64,000 nucleotides of DNA from Spirosoma sp. SC4-14 (GTDB lineage: Bacteria > Bacteroidota > Bacteroidia > Cytophagales > Spirosomataceae). The translations under genes were made by a program, and so were the position numbers. The stretch's first letter is position 1. Every line of letters starts with the position of its first letter. Positions 35,013 through 42,813 of this stretch are shown here, one piece after another. Location of the stretch: positions 4,581,001 to 4,645,000 of the forward strand of contig NZ_CP147518.1 in assembly GCF_037201965.1 (NCBI RefSeq), in the 5' to 3' direction. The notes beneath the pieces were generated by a model. The model was not told the origin of the DNA, searched no databases, and saw nothing but the letters and a program-made list of their open reading frames with translations.

Positions 35013-35486
35013 ATGAGAAAACTCCAGGGAATTAGCTGGCTTAACGTACTGATTCTTGTTTTACTGTTCACGCCGGATAAAGCACCAGCTCAATCCCTCC
35101 CGGCCTTGCCAACACACCGGTTCGACACCCTTATTTATGAACATCATGCGGTTGTCAGATCCGGCGAAACGCTCCGGTTCCCTCCCGGCTCTCACCTGCT
35201 AGACATACGCTGGCTAAAACGAATGGGGGCTTCGCTCATCACATTTACCGATGGAACAACCTTCAAGGAATCACCGGTCGATCATAGCTATGTACTCGAA
35301 ACGATTGGCATTTATGATGAGAAGACCGATAACTACGCCGAATATCCAATTCACTATGGCGATGCCAACTGGCAGCAACAGTGTCAGGAGAGCGCCAGAG
35401 AAGCCGCATCGATTACGGCCCGATCCGGTGGCGAATTCCAGATCAGCTATTTCACGCTCCAGCCCTTAAAAGCCCCCGATAAGTGA
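35013..35486 (+). CDS. hypothetical secreted protein
   Basis: The frame opens with TTG at 34983, but ATG at 35013 gives a typical signal peptide (MRKLQGISWLNVLILVLLF, cut near APAQS) and a 157-residue product. The mature part is small and hydrophilic (LPTHRFDTLIYEHHAVVRSG, IGIYDEKTDNYAEYP). No family is recognised. Confidence 0.65.
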   Translation: MRKLQGISWLNVLILVLLFTPDKAPAQSLPALPTHRFDTLIYEHHAVVRSGETLRFPPGSHLLDIRWLKRMGASLITFTDGTTFKESPVDHSYVLETIGIYDEKTDNYAEYPIHYGDANWQQQCQESAREAASITARSGGEFQISYFTLQPLKAPDK

Positions 35487-35537
35487 GAGCCCGTTGTCAT
35501 TGACTCGTTGGACGATTGACGAACAGCCAATACCCAT

Positions 35538-35960
35538 TCATGTAGCTCGCTCGATGGTTTGTGGATCGGGCTTGCCGTTATAATACATGTCCAGCACGTT
35601 CTGAAAAACCGGATCAGCACCCTCAACCAAACTAAACAGCGTCATACTCGAATGTAGTTTCAGATCGTCGGGCGAGCCCATAATCTGCAAAGCTGTTTTG
35701 CCCTGAATAGCCAGTAGCGCTCCTGCTATTTCGACAAGTCGATTTCCTAAAACAGGGTGGTGCAGATAGTTAGTAGCTTCTGTCAGGTCTTTAATTGCAT
35801 AAAACCGGGCCATATGGCTAAAGCCCAGCCCCGCAATCTGCGGAAAAATATACCACATCCAGTGACTTTGTTTCCGTCCGTTTTGTATTTCAGCCAGCGC
35901 CCGGTCATAGTCATGCTGCTGAGCGTCCAGAAACCGTTTTAAGCCGGAGTCTTCGTTCAT
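35538..35960 (-). CDS. DUF1810 family protein
   Basis: The 140-residue cytoplasmic protein matches the DUF1810 family along its length: LKRFLDAQQHDYDRALAEI, then SHWMWYIFPQIAGLG and FYAIKDLTEATNYLHHPVLG. Family function is not established, although the family is common in bacteria as a single gene. Its stop faces the plus-strand gene ending at 35486. Confidence 0.9.
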   Translation of the reverse strand: MNEDSGLKRFLDAQQHDYDRALAEIQNGRKQSHWMWYIFPQIAGLGFSHMARFYAIKDLTEATNYLHHPVLGNRLVEIAGALLAIQGKTALQIMGSPDDLKLHSSMTLFSLVEGADPVFQNVLDMYYNGKPDPQTIERAT

Positions 35961-36009
35961 TGCTGGTCAGGAGTTTGATGCGCGTCCGTTATGCAGTAGG
36001 CTGCACGGT

Positions 36010-36630
36010 TCATTTCTTACACACAAAACTACCATATAGCGCATCTAGTTTTTTCCAGGTAGGATTCTGAGCTGGTTTTGGCGATATTTCAACGAAAACT
36101 GCCGTGTGGTTTTGTTCGCGACACCTGTCCACATGAATCCGACAGTTCAGGATAATTGGTGTTTGAGCCATGTAATCCAGCATGACAATAGTTCCGCTAT
36201 ACACCTCGCCTGCGCCGGTCGATCTGATCTTTTTCAGCTGCGTTGTTGTATCAACCCCTTTAGTGGTTAACCCATGCCTGCTGGTACTATTGCGGCTTAC
36301 CAATCCGGCGTAGTATGCCGTTAAATTAGCCTGTAAGCTCAACGCCGTGATAGTCGGACTCCCTTCGAGCCACCAGAGGTATGCGTAAGACCAATACTCC
36401 GCGCTTGTTCGTTTCCCCCAGCCGGGCGTAAACCGCAGCTCTTCGACGCCCTTATATGGAATCTGGGGAGCAAAGTCGATAGGAATCGGAAACCGTTCGG
36501 TAGTCCACCCATCCGGAACGGCAAGGTTGTAGGGTGGTTTCCAGGCTTCAGGATCAACTCTATCGGGAAAACGTTGCCCAATTGCTTGTTGAGCCATCAG
36601 GCAGAGCAGAAACGTCAATATAGATTTCAT
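36010..36630 (-). CDS. hypothetical secreted protein
   Basis: The 206-residue protein has a signal peptide (MKSILTFLLCLMAQQAIGQ). The mature part contains FTPGWGKRTSAEYWSYAYLWWLEG and ends with MLDYMAQTPIILNCRIHV and a cysteine near the C-terminus. It lies 49 bases upstream of the DUF1810 gene on the same strand, and the two may be co-transcribed. No family is recognised. Confidence 0.68.
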   Translation of the reverse strand: MKSILTFLLCLMAQQAIGQRFPDRVDPEAWKPPYNLAVPDGWTTERFPIPIDFAPQIPYKGVEELRFTPGWGKRTSAEYWSYAYLWWLEGSPTITALSLQANLTAYYAGLVSRNSTSRHGLTTKGVDTTTQLKKIRSTGAGEVYSGTIVMLDYMAQTPIILNCRIHVDRCREQNHTAVFVEISPKPAQNPTWKKLDALYGSFVCKK

Positions 36631-37010
36631 ACCTTTTCAGATGAGCTTGCTTCCCGATAAAGGTATTTCGACTTTCAGAAACTATTTCGACTTTTAACCG
36701 TTGTTAGCTTTTTTTAACAGTCGGCTTACACCACGCACGCATTGATCCATTTATCGACTGAGTCTATCCATTCATCGGCATTTGGGGACTGATAGTCTAT
36801 TAGATTTTTAACAAATCAGTAATATGCGTTAATTCGCGCATTAATGTAAGAATAGGATTTAGGGTAAGCAGGCTGGTTTTACGGGTCTGCTTCTTTGTTT
36901 TATGCTATATTCAGGCATCGTTTATTGAGTTTACCTCCTTTTTATCTCATTTGTCTGTTCTTTGCCAATCGGCTGCATGAACTGTAGGCTCTGGCCAGGA
37001 ATTCCTGTCG
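36631..37010. other. intergenic region, no gene seen
   Basis: Only a weak hairpin is visible at 36866-36892 (AAGCAG/CTGCTT with wobble extension, followed by a T-rich stretch on the plus strand). Nothing else was recognised in these 380 bases. Confidence 0.5.
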
Positions 37011-37247
37011 TTAGGAAGCAGTACGTTTCGATCGGTCGATTACAATGTACCGATTCCAGCATTTCCGGCATCGGTAAGCGCGAAGCGGAACCAGATAAGA
37101 AAGGATTTTCGCCAGCCCTTTTCGGGGAATCCGCTCTTCGTCTAACCGTTTACAGCGTGGGCAACGATCACTAAAGCTAATGGTACGGTATAGATAGATG
37201 AACGCAAGGGCTACAAGTAGTCCTAAAGCAATAAAAAATAGTATCAT
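37011..37247 (-). CDS. small membrane protein with zinc-ribbon
   Basis: The frame begins with TTG at 37262; ATG at 37247 gives a 78-residue protein. One N-terminal helix (MILFFIALGLLVALAFIYL) is followed by a cytoplasmic or periplasmic segment with two CxxC pairs (CPRC and CRKC) that form a likely zinc-ribbon. The product is basic. No named family is recognised. It is alone, with hairpins on each side. Confidence 0.62.
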   Translation of the reverse strand: MILFFIALGLLVALAFIYLYRTISFSDRCPRCKRLDEERIPRKGLAKILSYLVPLRAYRCRKCWNRYIVIDRSKRTAS

Positions 37248-37750
37248 GGAGAGCGAAAGCAACTTTCATGACCGAAATACTGCCCTTTTAATCAATTTTC
37301 TCATCGACGTAAGCGCCTGGGAATCCCAATCCATTCTGTGCTTAAACCGGCCTGGTTTCACACTCAATACCTACAGCCTATAGTAGCAGATCACGACTGC
37401 ACATAAAAAGCTCCGATAACTTTTCATTATCAGAGCTTTACCAAATCGTATCGGCAATAGAGCGAACTTATCAAGAGTAAGTAGCGATCGACTAACTATG
37501 TTAATATCCGGGTGACTTCTCCCCCTAAACCGGCTCACCGAACGGCGTAAAGAGACTATTATAGGCGTTTTTCCTACCATTAAATTCCTCAAATTCACAA
37601 TGGTTATATGCAATATGGTCAATTTAGTTTCTTTGTTAACTTTTTTACATTTTTAGTTAATTTATTTTTATTTTTTTAAATTTTAAATATTTATATTTAT
37701 AAAAAAATTGAATCAAATCTTATATGTGAATACTTTAATTTATACAAAAA
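37248..37750. other. intergenic region upstream of the ice-binding protein gene
   Basis: A hairpin lies at 37407-37439, and from about 37610 to 37750 the sequence becomes extremely AT-rich. The latter is likely the promoter region and leader of the ice-binding protein gene. No gene was recognised. Confidence 0.5.
37407..37439 (+). terminator. hairpin, possible terminator
   Basis: AAAGCTC-c-GATAA (37407-37419) pairs with TTATC-a-GAGCTTT (37427-37439), with one mismatch and a 7-base loop. It overlaps a doubtful minus-strand frame, which is therefore not called. Confidence 0.5.
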
Positions 37751-38989
37751 ATGAAAAAGACTATACCTTTAAGCTTAACATGTATTTTATTGTTAGCATT
37801 TCAGCTAGTAGGCCGGGCACAGGCTCCCAATTTGGGAACAGCCGCCAGTTATGCCTTATTTACGGTAACAGGTGCCTTTACTAATACGGGCGCTTCTACC
37901 GTTAGCGGTGACATTGGTACAGATGCAGGTGCATTAACCGGATTTCCGCCGGGCACCGTTACGGGACAAATGCATGTTGCTGATGCTACCTCTGCTCAAG
38001 TAGCGATTGATGTCGTTAGTGCCTATTCCGCCTTAACAGGGGTGTCATGTACCTCGGCGGTTAGTGCCAACATAGGAGGGCAGACGCTTACTCCAGGCGT
38101 TTACTGTCAGAGCGGCCCAGCAGGAGCATCCTCTTTAGATGGAAATCTAACTTTAGACGGGCAAGGCAATCCGAATGCGGTGTTTATTATTAAATTGACT
38201 GGAGCCTTAACAACTGCCACCGGATCCGGGATTCTGCTGACCAATGGAGCTTCCTTTGCCAATGTCTATTTTCAAGTCGATGGCGCAGTCAATATTGGCC
38301 TTGGTTCTCTGTTTAGAGGGACAATTCTTGCCAACGGAGCCATTAGCTTATTGACGGGTGCTGCTCTGGAAGGCAGAGGCCTTTCCATTGCTGGTGCGAT
38401 TAATCTAAACACAAATCAGGTTTCTAATTCAACAGCGGCTCCTCTGCCTGTGGCTCTATTATCGTTTACGGCAATGGCTCAATCGAACCAAACCGTTTTG
38501 CTCAACTGGAAAACCTCGCTTGAAACCAACAATAAAGGCTTTCTTATTGAGCGCTCAAAAGATTTAGTACTCTTTGAGACAGTTGGTGAAATACGCTCAG
38601 AAACGGCCAACAACAATTCGCTGAAAAGCTATCAACTCCTGGATTCATCTCCTTACCCAGGTACCAGCTATTACCGACTTAGCCAAACTGACCTGAATGG
38701 AAAAGTAACGGTCTTCCCAGCCATTTCGGTTATTCTTCGGGATGAAGCTTATGGTACATTTCCAAACCCAGTTGTGAGTAATGAAAGCTTTACCCTCCGC
38801 CTAGATGAGCCCGAAAGCGCCCGGCTAAGCTTTTATAGCATAGATGGACGCTTACAGACCGTCAGAAAAAAAGGCATTCAGGGGGGCAATCTATTACTAC
38901 AGACAACGGACAAACTTTCAAGTGGGGTTTATATTCTGACGGTTGAAGAACGCGGCCAAACTCGCCAGCATCGAATCGTGGTTCAATAG
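37751..38989 (+). CDS. ice-binding family protein (DUF3494) with type 9 secretion tail
   Basis: The 412-residue protein has a signal peptide (cut near GRAQAPN), a DUF3494 ice-binding beta-solenoid (about residues 26-228: NLGTAASYALFTVTGAFTNTG, VSGDIGTDAGALTGFPPG, FIIKLTGALTTATGSGI, GTILANGAISLLTGA), a linker domain (about 230-330) and a T9SS type A sorting signal (GTFPNPV at about 335 and GVYILTVEERG near the end). Ice-binding proteins of this fold bind ice crystals and inhibit recrystallisation. The T9SS tail should place it on the surface or outside the cell. Its AT-rich upstream region differs from the rest. Confidence 0.92.
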   Translation: MKKTIPLSLTCILLLAFQLVGRAQAPNLGTAASYALFTVTGAFTNTGASTVSGDIGTDAGALTGFPPGTVTGQMHVADATSAQVAIDVVSAYSALTGVSCTSAVSANIGGQTLTPGVYCQSGPAGASSLDGNLTLDGQGNPNAVFIIKLTGALTTATGSGILLTNGASFANVYFQVDGAVNIGLGSLFRGTILANGAISLLTGAALEGRGLSIAGAINLNTNQVSNSTAAPLPVALLSFTAMAQSNQTVLLNWKTSLETNNKGFLIERSKDLVLFETVGEIRSETANNNSLKSYQLLDSSPYPGTSYYRLSQTDLNGKVTVFPAISVILRDEAYGTFPNPVVSNESFTLRLDEPESARLSFYSIDGRLQTVRKKGIQGGNLLLQTTDKLSSGVYILTVEERGQTRQHRIVVQ

Positions 38990-39083
38990 ATTCGTTCATT
39001 GGCTTAGTATAGCAGTACAGAAGAACGGCAAGGATTATTTGCCAAATCAGTTGTGGATTTCACCCATGTTAACTTCTTAACAG

Positions 39084-39227
39084 ATGAAAACAAAATCTAA
39101 ACATATACCAAACAGTTCGCCCAAAAAGGCGTATCAAACTCCTACGCTCCAGGGCTTGGGAAATATTAAGAAACTCACCTTGAAGACGGGGTCAAACACC
39201 GATGGATTTGGTGGTACTTTCGGGTAA
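39084..39227 (+). CDS. lasso-leader-like RiPP precursor peptide (47 residues)
   Basis: ATG at 39084 opens a 47-residue peptide. Its middle reads YQTPTLQGLGNIKKLTL, which matches the lasso-peptide leader pattern Y-x-x-P-x-L-x(3)-G-x(4)-L-T. The end is KTGSNTDGFGGTFG, small and Gly-rich. If T32 is the usual -2 threonine, the core would begin at K34 and D40 would be at core position 7, the ring-closing place; lysine at core position 1 would be unusual. No lasso cyclase or peptidase gene lies nearby. Many Bacteroidota carry such leader-like small genes without a known product. Confidence 0.6.
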   Translation: MKTKSKHIPNSSPKKAYQTPTLQGLGNIKKLTLKTGSNTDGFGGTFG

Positions 39228-39235
39228 ACATCCAT

Positions 39236-39349
39236 ATGGAATCAGCGATTACAATAGGAACGGTCAACACGTTGCGTAAAAAATTGACCCAGCGTTTTCT
39301 GGCAAGCTTACCAAATACTCGTCAACTAGTTACTCACATAAGTAAATAA
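39236..39349 (+). CDS. possible 37-residue peptide downstream of the RiPP-like gene
   Basis: ATG at 39236 opens a frame for a basic 37-residue peptide (starts MESAITIGTVNTLRKK, ends LVTHISK), 8 bases after the RiPP-like gene. It may be a separate small gene, a remnant of a longer one, or chance. No family is recognised. Confidence 0.25.
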   Translation: MESAITIGTVNTLRKKLTQRFLASLPNTRQLVTHISK

Positions 39350-39414
39350 ATTTACCCTGCCGACAACGATTGGTGTAGTATAGCTGGAATTGTTACCCTG
39401 CTATGGCTAAGAAC

Positions 39415-39449
39415 AAAACCCCCGAAATCAACCAGATTTCGGGGGTTTT
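39415..39449 (-). terminator. terminator of ssrA
   Basis: Perfect 15-base arms (39415-39429 and 39435-39449, core CCCCCGAAATC/GATTTCGGGGG) with a 5-base loop lie just 3' of the tmRNA on its strand. A T-run occurs on both sides, so it may also stop plus-strand transcripts. Confidence 0.85.
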
Positions 39450-39459
39450 TACTTTTTTG

Positions 39460-39831
39460 TGGAGACGGAGAGATTCGAACTCTCGTCCAGTCAAGGAAAC
39501 CGTCGTGCTTTCTACATGCTTAGGTACCCTTAGGATTGTCGGGAATCGGTCCGGTGTGTACCAAACCAAACCTCATCCGTAGGTGCTTGTTTCTCACTCG
39601 GCCGTTAACACCATAAACCGAGCCAGCGCTGCGAGTCGATGCCTCCTGATCCAGCCAGCAGCACGTAGGCCGGGGAGACAATGGCTATTGCTTAATCCTC
39701 CGGATTAGGCAGCCATGGCGTAGTTATACTCGCCAGTTATTGTTTTGACGATTTGTTCGGGTCGGGAAATTCCGCCAACTCCCGGCATGCTTACACGCGA
39801 CCTCAGCAAGCTGTCAATTCCGGTCGTCCCC
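39460..39831 (-). ncRNA. ssrA: tmRNA (transfer-messenger RNA)
   Basis: Read on the minus strand the RNA begins GGGGACGACCGG at 39831 and ends in the T-arm and acceptor sequence GAGTTCGAATCTC...GTCTCCA at 39460. The 5' GGGGAC pairs with GTCTCC of the 3' end. The tag frame at 39705-39734 encodes GEYNYAMAA followed by TAA, very close to known Bacteroidota tags. It rescues stalled ribosomes and marks the nascent protein for degradation. The CCA end is not encoded (the template reads A then CAA), so it must be added by the CCA enzyme. Confidence 0.96.
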
Positions 39832-40004
39832 AACTGACTCCCACTGTGGGCGTGTATCAGTAAACCTGAAAAAAATTGGTTTGGTTCAGTTTGTGGTGTA
39901 CACATTCCCTCACTTCTGTACTAACTTTAATAAACTAATTCGCCTTTAGCTAGTTATGTGGTTACTCTACTTCCTCTTTCCCATGATCTATACAATGAAC
40001 GCTA

Positions 40005-40646
40005 ATGACCATCACGGCTTTTGAAACGACCCTCTATCAGAACTTAACTCCGTTTTTTACGGAGCACGCCTTTGCGTTACTTCCCGAAAAAAAACAGTAC
40101 CGCCGAACCACTCCAATCGGTTTCCAGAATGTCATTCTGTCGCCATCCTTCTATGGCGATGAAACCATTCTGGAGGTTAACTTCGGTTGCCGGAACGAAC
40201 AGGTAGAACAGATTGCCCAACAGTTTTTGAATAACTTACCCGATTTCCGGCCAGAAGCCAACACGCTGATTGTCTCCATCGGTAAATTCAGTGGGTTTCA
40301 GTATTTTCGCTATAAGATCCAGTCCGAAGACGATCTGAATGCTATCTGCACCCAGATTGAACAGTTTTTCGATACCAAAGGCTTCTCCTTTCTCGACACG
40401 GCCTGCTCGCTGGCCAATCTGGATCGACTGCTGAACGAACATCCGGCTCAACCCTGCCAGTATGTTTACAACCAGACCCATCGGTGCTATAAAGGACTGG
40501 TGGCGGCCCGGCTCGATCATAACCCTTACTTCGATGGTCTGATCGATAGCTACCGGCATATTCTGATCCGTCAAACCCAGAACCCGTACGAACAGCTCCA
40601 CTTTGAGCGATTGATTGCCTATCTACAGCATTATTCAGCCAACTAA
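40005..40646 (+). CDS. hypothetical protein
   Basis: The 213-residue protein is probably cytoplasmic (no signal or membrane segment). It begins ITAFETTLYQNLTPFFTEHAF and has a conserved-looking beta sheet core (FQNVILSPSFYGDETILEVNFG). The general shape recalls DUF4304-like proteins, but I cannot assign it with confidence. Its stop is 1 base before the end of the minus-strand hydrolase gene. Confidence 0.65.
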   Translation: MTITAFETTLYQNLTPFFTEHAFALLPEKKQYRRTTPIGFQNVILSPSFYGDETILEVNFGCRNEQVEQIAQQFLNNLPDFRPEANTLIVSIGKFSGFQYFRYKIQSEDDLNAICTQIEQFFDTKGFSFLDTACSLANLDRLLNEHPAQPCQYVYNQTHRCYKGLVAARLDHNPYFDGLIDSYRHILIRQTQNPYEQLHFERLIAYLQHYSAN

Positions 40647-40647
40647 C

Positions 40648-41619
40648 TCAATGCTGCTTCACAAACTGCGCAATAGCTGTTGCCAGACCGGGTGTAAGCG
40701 GCAACTTCGGATCGGCATATGTTTTGATATTTTCGATACGATTGGCAGGCGCATTTTTCAGGATGTGATTCATTTCATCGAACAGAACAAGTTTGGCATC
40801 GGGCCGGGCTGCTTTTAGTAGCTCGGCTTCGCCAACGGCCACCTGCAAATCGTTTTTCCCGTTGATAATCAGCACCGGGCCTTTGTAGCGTTTGATTTCA
40901 ACAGCCGGATCATATTGCATCCACGAAATCAAACCAGGCTGCTGCGATGGCGAAAGCTGCGCTTTGAGGATTGGATTTTTGGGATGTACAATATGTCCGG
41001 CCCGCATCGAATCCAGGGCCGCATCGACTTCGGCCTGCAGTTCTTTTGAATTAGCCTGCCGTCCCTGCGCCTTCATCACCTCCACAATATTCTGACCGGC
41101 ACCAGCTATCGAAATATATCCCTTCGCGTTTGTCTGCCCGGCGGCCAGCATTCCCACCAGCGAACCTTCCGAATGCCCGGCTACATATACGCCCGCAAAT
41201 CGTTTGTCGGCCTGCAATTGCCGAATGAACCCAACAGCATCACTTACGTAGAAATCGAAGCGGTGTTCTTCGGGTTTTATCGCTTTTATCGCTGCCTGTA
41301 AATTCGTACCCGACCCGCGTTTATCATACCGGGCAACCGCAATACCCTGCTTCACAAGGCTGTCGGCCAGCATTTTGAAAGCATTGGATTTCAGGCCATA
41401 ACCACTGTTGCAATCGCGGTCGGTTGGCCCCGACCCGGCAATGAGCAGTACCACCGGTACGGGCTTTTTGGTATCGTCAGGAAGGGTCAATGTGCCATCG
41501 AGGGTTAGGTCGGCTCCGGCCGGAACGGTGATTTTATAGTGGATAGGCTCTTCGGTTTGCGCCGAAGCCCCCAGACTAACAAAAAGAAGAACAAGGGTGG
41601 TAGTGAGAAAACGATTCAT
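40648..41619 (-). CDS. secreted alpha/beta hydrolase
   Basis: With ATG at 41619 the product has 323 residues and a good signal peptide (NRFLTTTLVLLFVSLGASAQ); the upstream part of the open frame lacks one. The fold shows the oxyanion region LLIAGSGPTDRDCN, nucleophile elbow GHSEGS, aspartate in INGKNDLQ and histidine in MNHIL. Such proteins are annotated as dienelactone-hydrolase- or S9-like esterases/peptidases; substrate unknown. It lies downstream of sdpI on the same strand and may belong to that operon. Confidence 0.85.
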   Translation of the reverse strand: MNRFLTTTLVLLFVSLGASAQTEEPIHYKITVPAGADLTLDGTLTLPDDTKKPVPVVLLIAGSGPTDRDCNSGYGLKSNAFKMLADSLVKQGIAVARYDKRGSGTNLQAAIKAIKPEEHRFDFYVSDAVGFIRQLQADKRFAGVYVAGHSEGSLVGMLAAGQTNAKGYISIAGAGQNIVEVMKAQGRQANSKELQAEVDAALDSMRAGHIVHPKNPILKAQLSPSQQPGLISWMQYDPAVEIKRYKGPVLIINGKNDLQVAVGEAELLKAARPDAKLVLFDEMNHILKNAPANRIENIKTYADPKLPLTPGLATAIAQFVKQH

Positions 41620-41656
41620 TGCAGTCTTGTTTAATTGGTAATGGTGTGTACCTGGT

Positions 41657-42319
41657 CTAATTGAACTGATGGTTCTTTTCGCGCTGAAAATAGACGTATG
41701 AATAGACAACTGGAATCAGCGAAGCAATCAGGATAATGCCTACTACCGCCCAAACCGTGTAAGGCATTGGGACAATCAGAGCCAGCACGGCCCCCACCAG
41801 ACCACCAGCAACCATCAATCGACCGCCGAGTTGGTGCGTTTTCCGCCATACGGCATCGCTGCTCAATGTCCACGGGGTACGAATCCCGACAAAAAAATTA
41901 GGTTTTATACTAGTCAGGTAGTTGCCAATTGCAGCAATCAGTAAGCTGATTAATGCCAACTCAGGCCTCAACAACGACTTACTGCTTTCCTGATGAATGG
42001 CCAGGTAAAAAATTGTAACCAGAATTGCGGCCAGAAATAGCATCATCACAAACCGTAGCTTCTGATAGTTAGCCGATTGCAGTCGGCCTCTCGGATCAAG
42101 ATTGGGAAGATAGCGAAACAGCAGATAGAGCAATACCGCCAAAAGAAGCCCTGCCCCACCCACTACATTTTTACTTTCCCAGCCATTCACATTCCCTGAT
42201 GCATCATAATGAATAGGCATATTGGCCGGAAGCTGATTCCAGATTGAGGCTACATAGAGAATGGCCAGCAGCCACGGAGCAACCATCAGGAGTTCGGCTG
42301 TTGTTGATTTCGTTTTCAT
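41657..42319 (-). CDS. sdpI: SdpI/YhfL family membrane protein (DUF1648 + SdpI)
   Basis: The 220-residue protein has six predicted helices. It begins with the DUF1648 part (LLAILYVASIWNQLPANMPIHYD) and ends with the SdpI part (FFVGIRTPWTLSSDAVWRKTH). In Bacillus, SdpI gives immunity to the SdpC toxin and relays its presence to the repressor SdpR. Here the gene follows an ArsR-family gene by 23 bases, as in Bacillus, but no SdpC-like toxin gene is visible. The name is by family and context. Confidence 0.88.
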   Translation of the reverse strand: MKTKSTTAELLMVAPWLLAILYVASIWNQLPANMPIHYDASGNVNGWESKNVVGGAGLLLAVLLYLLFRYLPNLDPRGRLQSANYQKLRFVMMLFLAAILVTIFYLAIHQESSKSLLRPELALISLLIAAIGNYLTSIKPNFFVGIRTPWTLSSDAVWRKTHQLGGRLMVAGGLVGAVLALIVPMPYTVWAVVGIILIASLIPVVYSYVYFQREKNHQFN

Positions 42320-42342
42320 GCGTTTGATAAGGTTATGGTGGT

Positions 42343-42639
42343 TTATTTTTCTGTTTTTTCAGTAGCAGTCGACTCCGCTTTCGTCGGTTTCTGAAAGCTC
42401 ATTACCCAGGCCAGCAATTCGTCCATAACGGTCGTATTCAGCGAATAGTGGATAAACTGCCCCTGCTTGGTTGCTTCTACCAACCCCGCCTGACGCAGCA
42501 AATCGAGATGATGCGAAATGCTGGGTTTGGTCATATCGAAGCGGTCGGCAATCTCCCCCGCATTCAGATCACCGTCGCGAAGTAAATCCAGAATCTGCCG
42601 TCGGGTCGGGTCGTTCAGTGCTTTAAAGAGATTATTCAT
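42343..42639 (-). CDS. sdpR: ArsR-family autorepressor, SdpR type
   Basis: The 98-residue winged-helix protein starts at ATG 42639 (the open frame begins with TTG at 42657, inside the operator). It has LFKALNDPTRRQILDLLRDG and the recognition helix MTKPSISHHLDLLRQAGLV. No metal-binding cysteine pair of the ArsR/SmtB type is present, in keeping with SdpR. It precedes sdpI, and two matched repeats just before the start suggest it represses its own operon. Confidence 0.88.
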   Translation of the reverse strand: MNNLFKALNDPTRRQILDLLRDGDLNAGEIADRFDMTKPSISHHLDLLRQAGLVEATKQGQFIHYSLNTTVMDELLAWVMSFQKPTKAESTATEKTEK

Positions 42640-42656
42640 ATAGACGACTTTAAACA

Positions 42657-42698
42657 ATTAGACAAATATCTAATTACTTATTTAGACAACTATTTAAA
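42657..42698. promoter_or_regulatory. two direct copies of a TTAGACAA-type operator
   Basis: TTAGACAAATATCTAA (42658-42673) and TTAGACAACTATTTAA (42682-42697) match at 14 of 16 bases and are 24 bases apart. The first is part of the palindrome ATTAGA/TCTAAT. They lie directly ahead of the sdpR start and are its likely binding sites. A looser TAGAC unit occurs at 42641. Confidence 0.6.
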
Positions 42699-42813
42699 CA
42701 TATATATTCGGCCAAATTCAGGGATGAGTGGTAATGGGCTGTGATATACGGTTTACGATTGCGTTGTAGCAGAAGGTGTAAGCTAATAGGCGCAGCCGCC
42801 GTAAACCGATTCT

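Noticed and set aside
37371..37622. 83-residue frame on the minus strand
   Set aside because: Contains the hairpin at 37407-37439, and composition is not coding-like.
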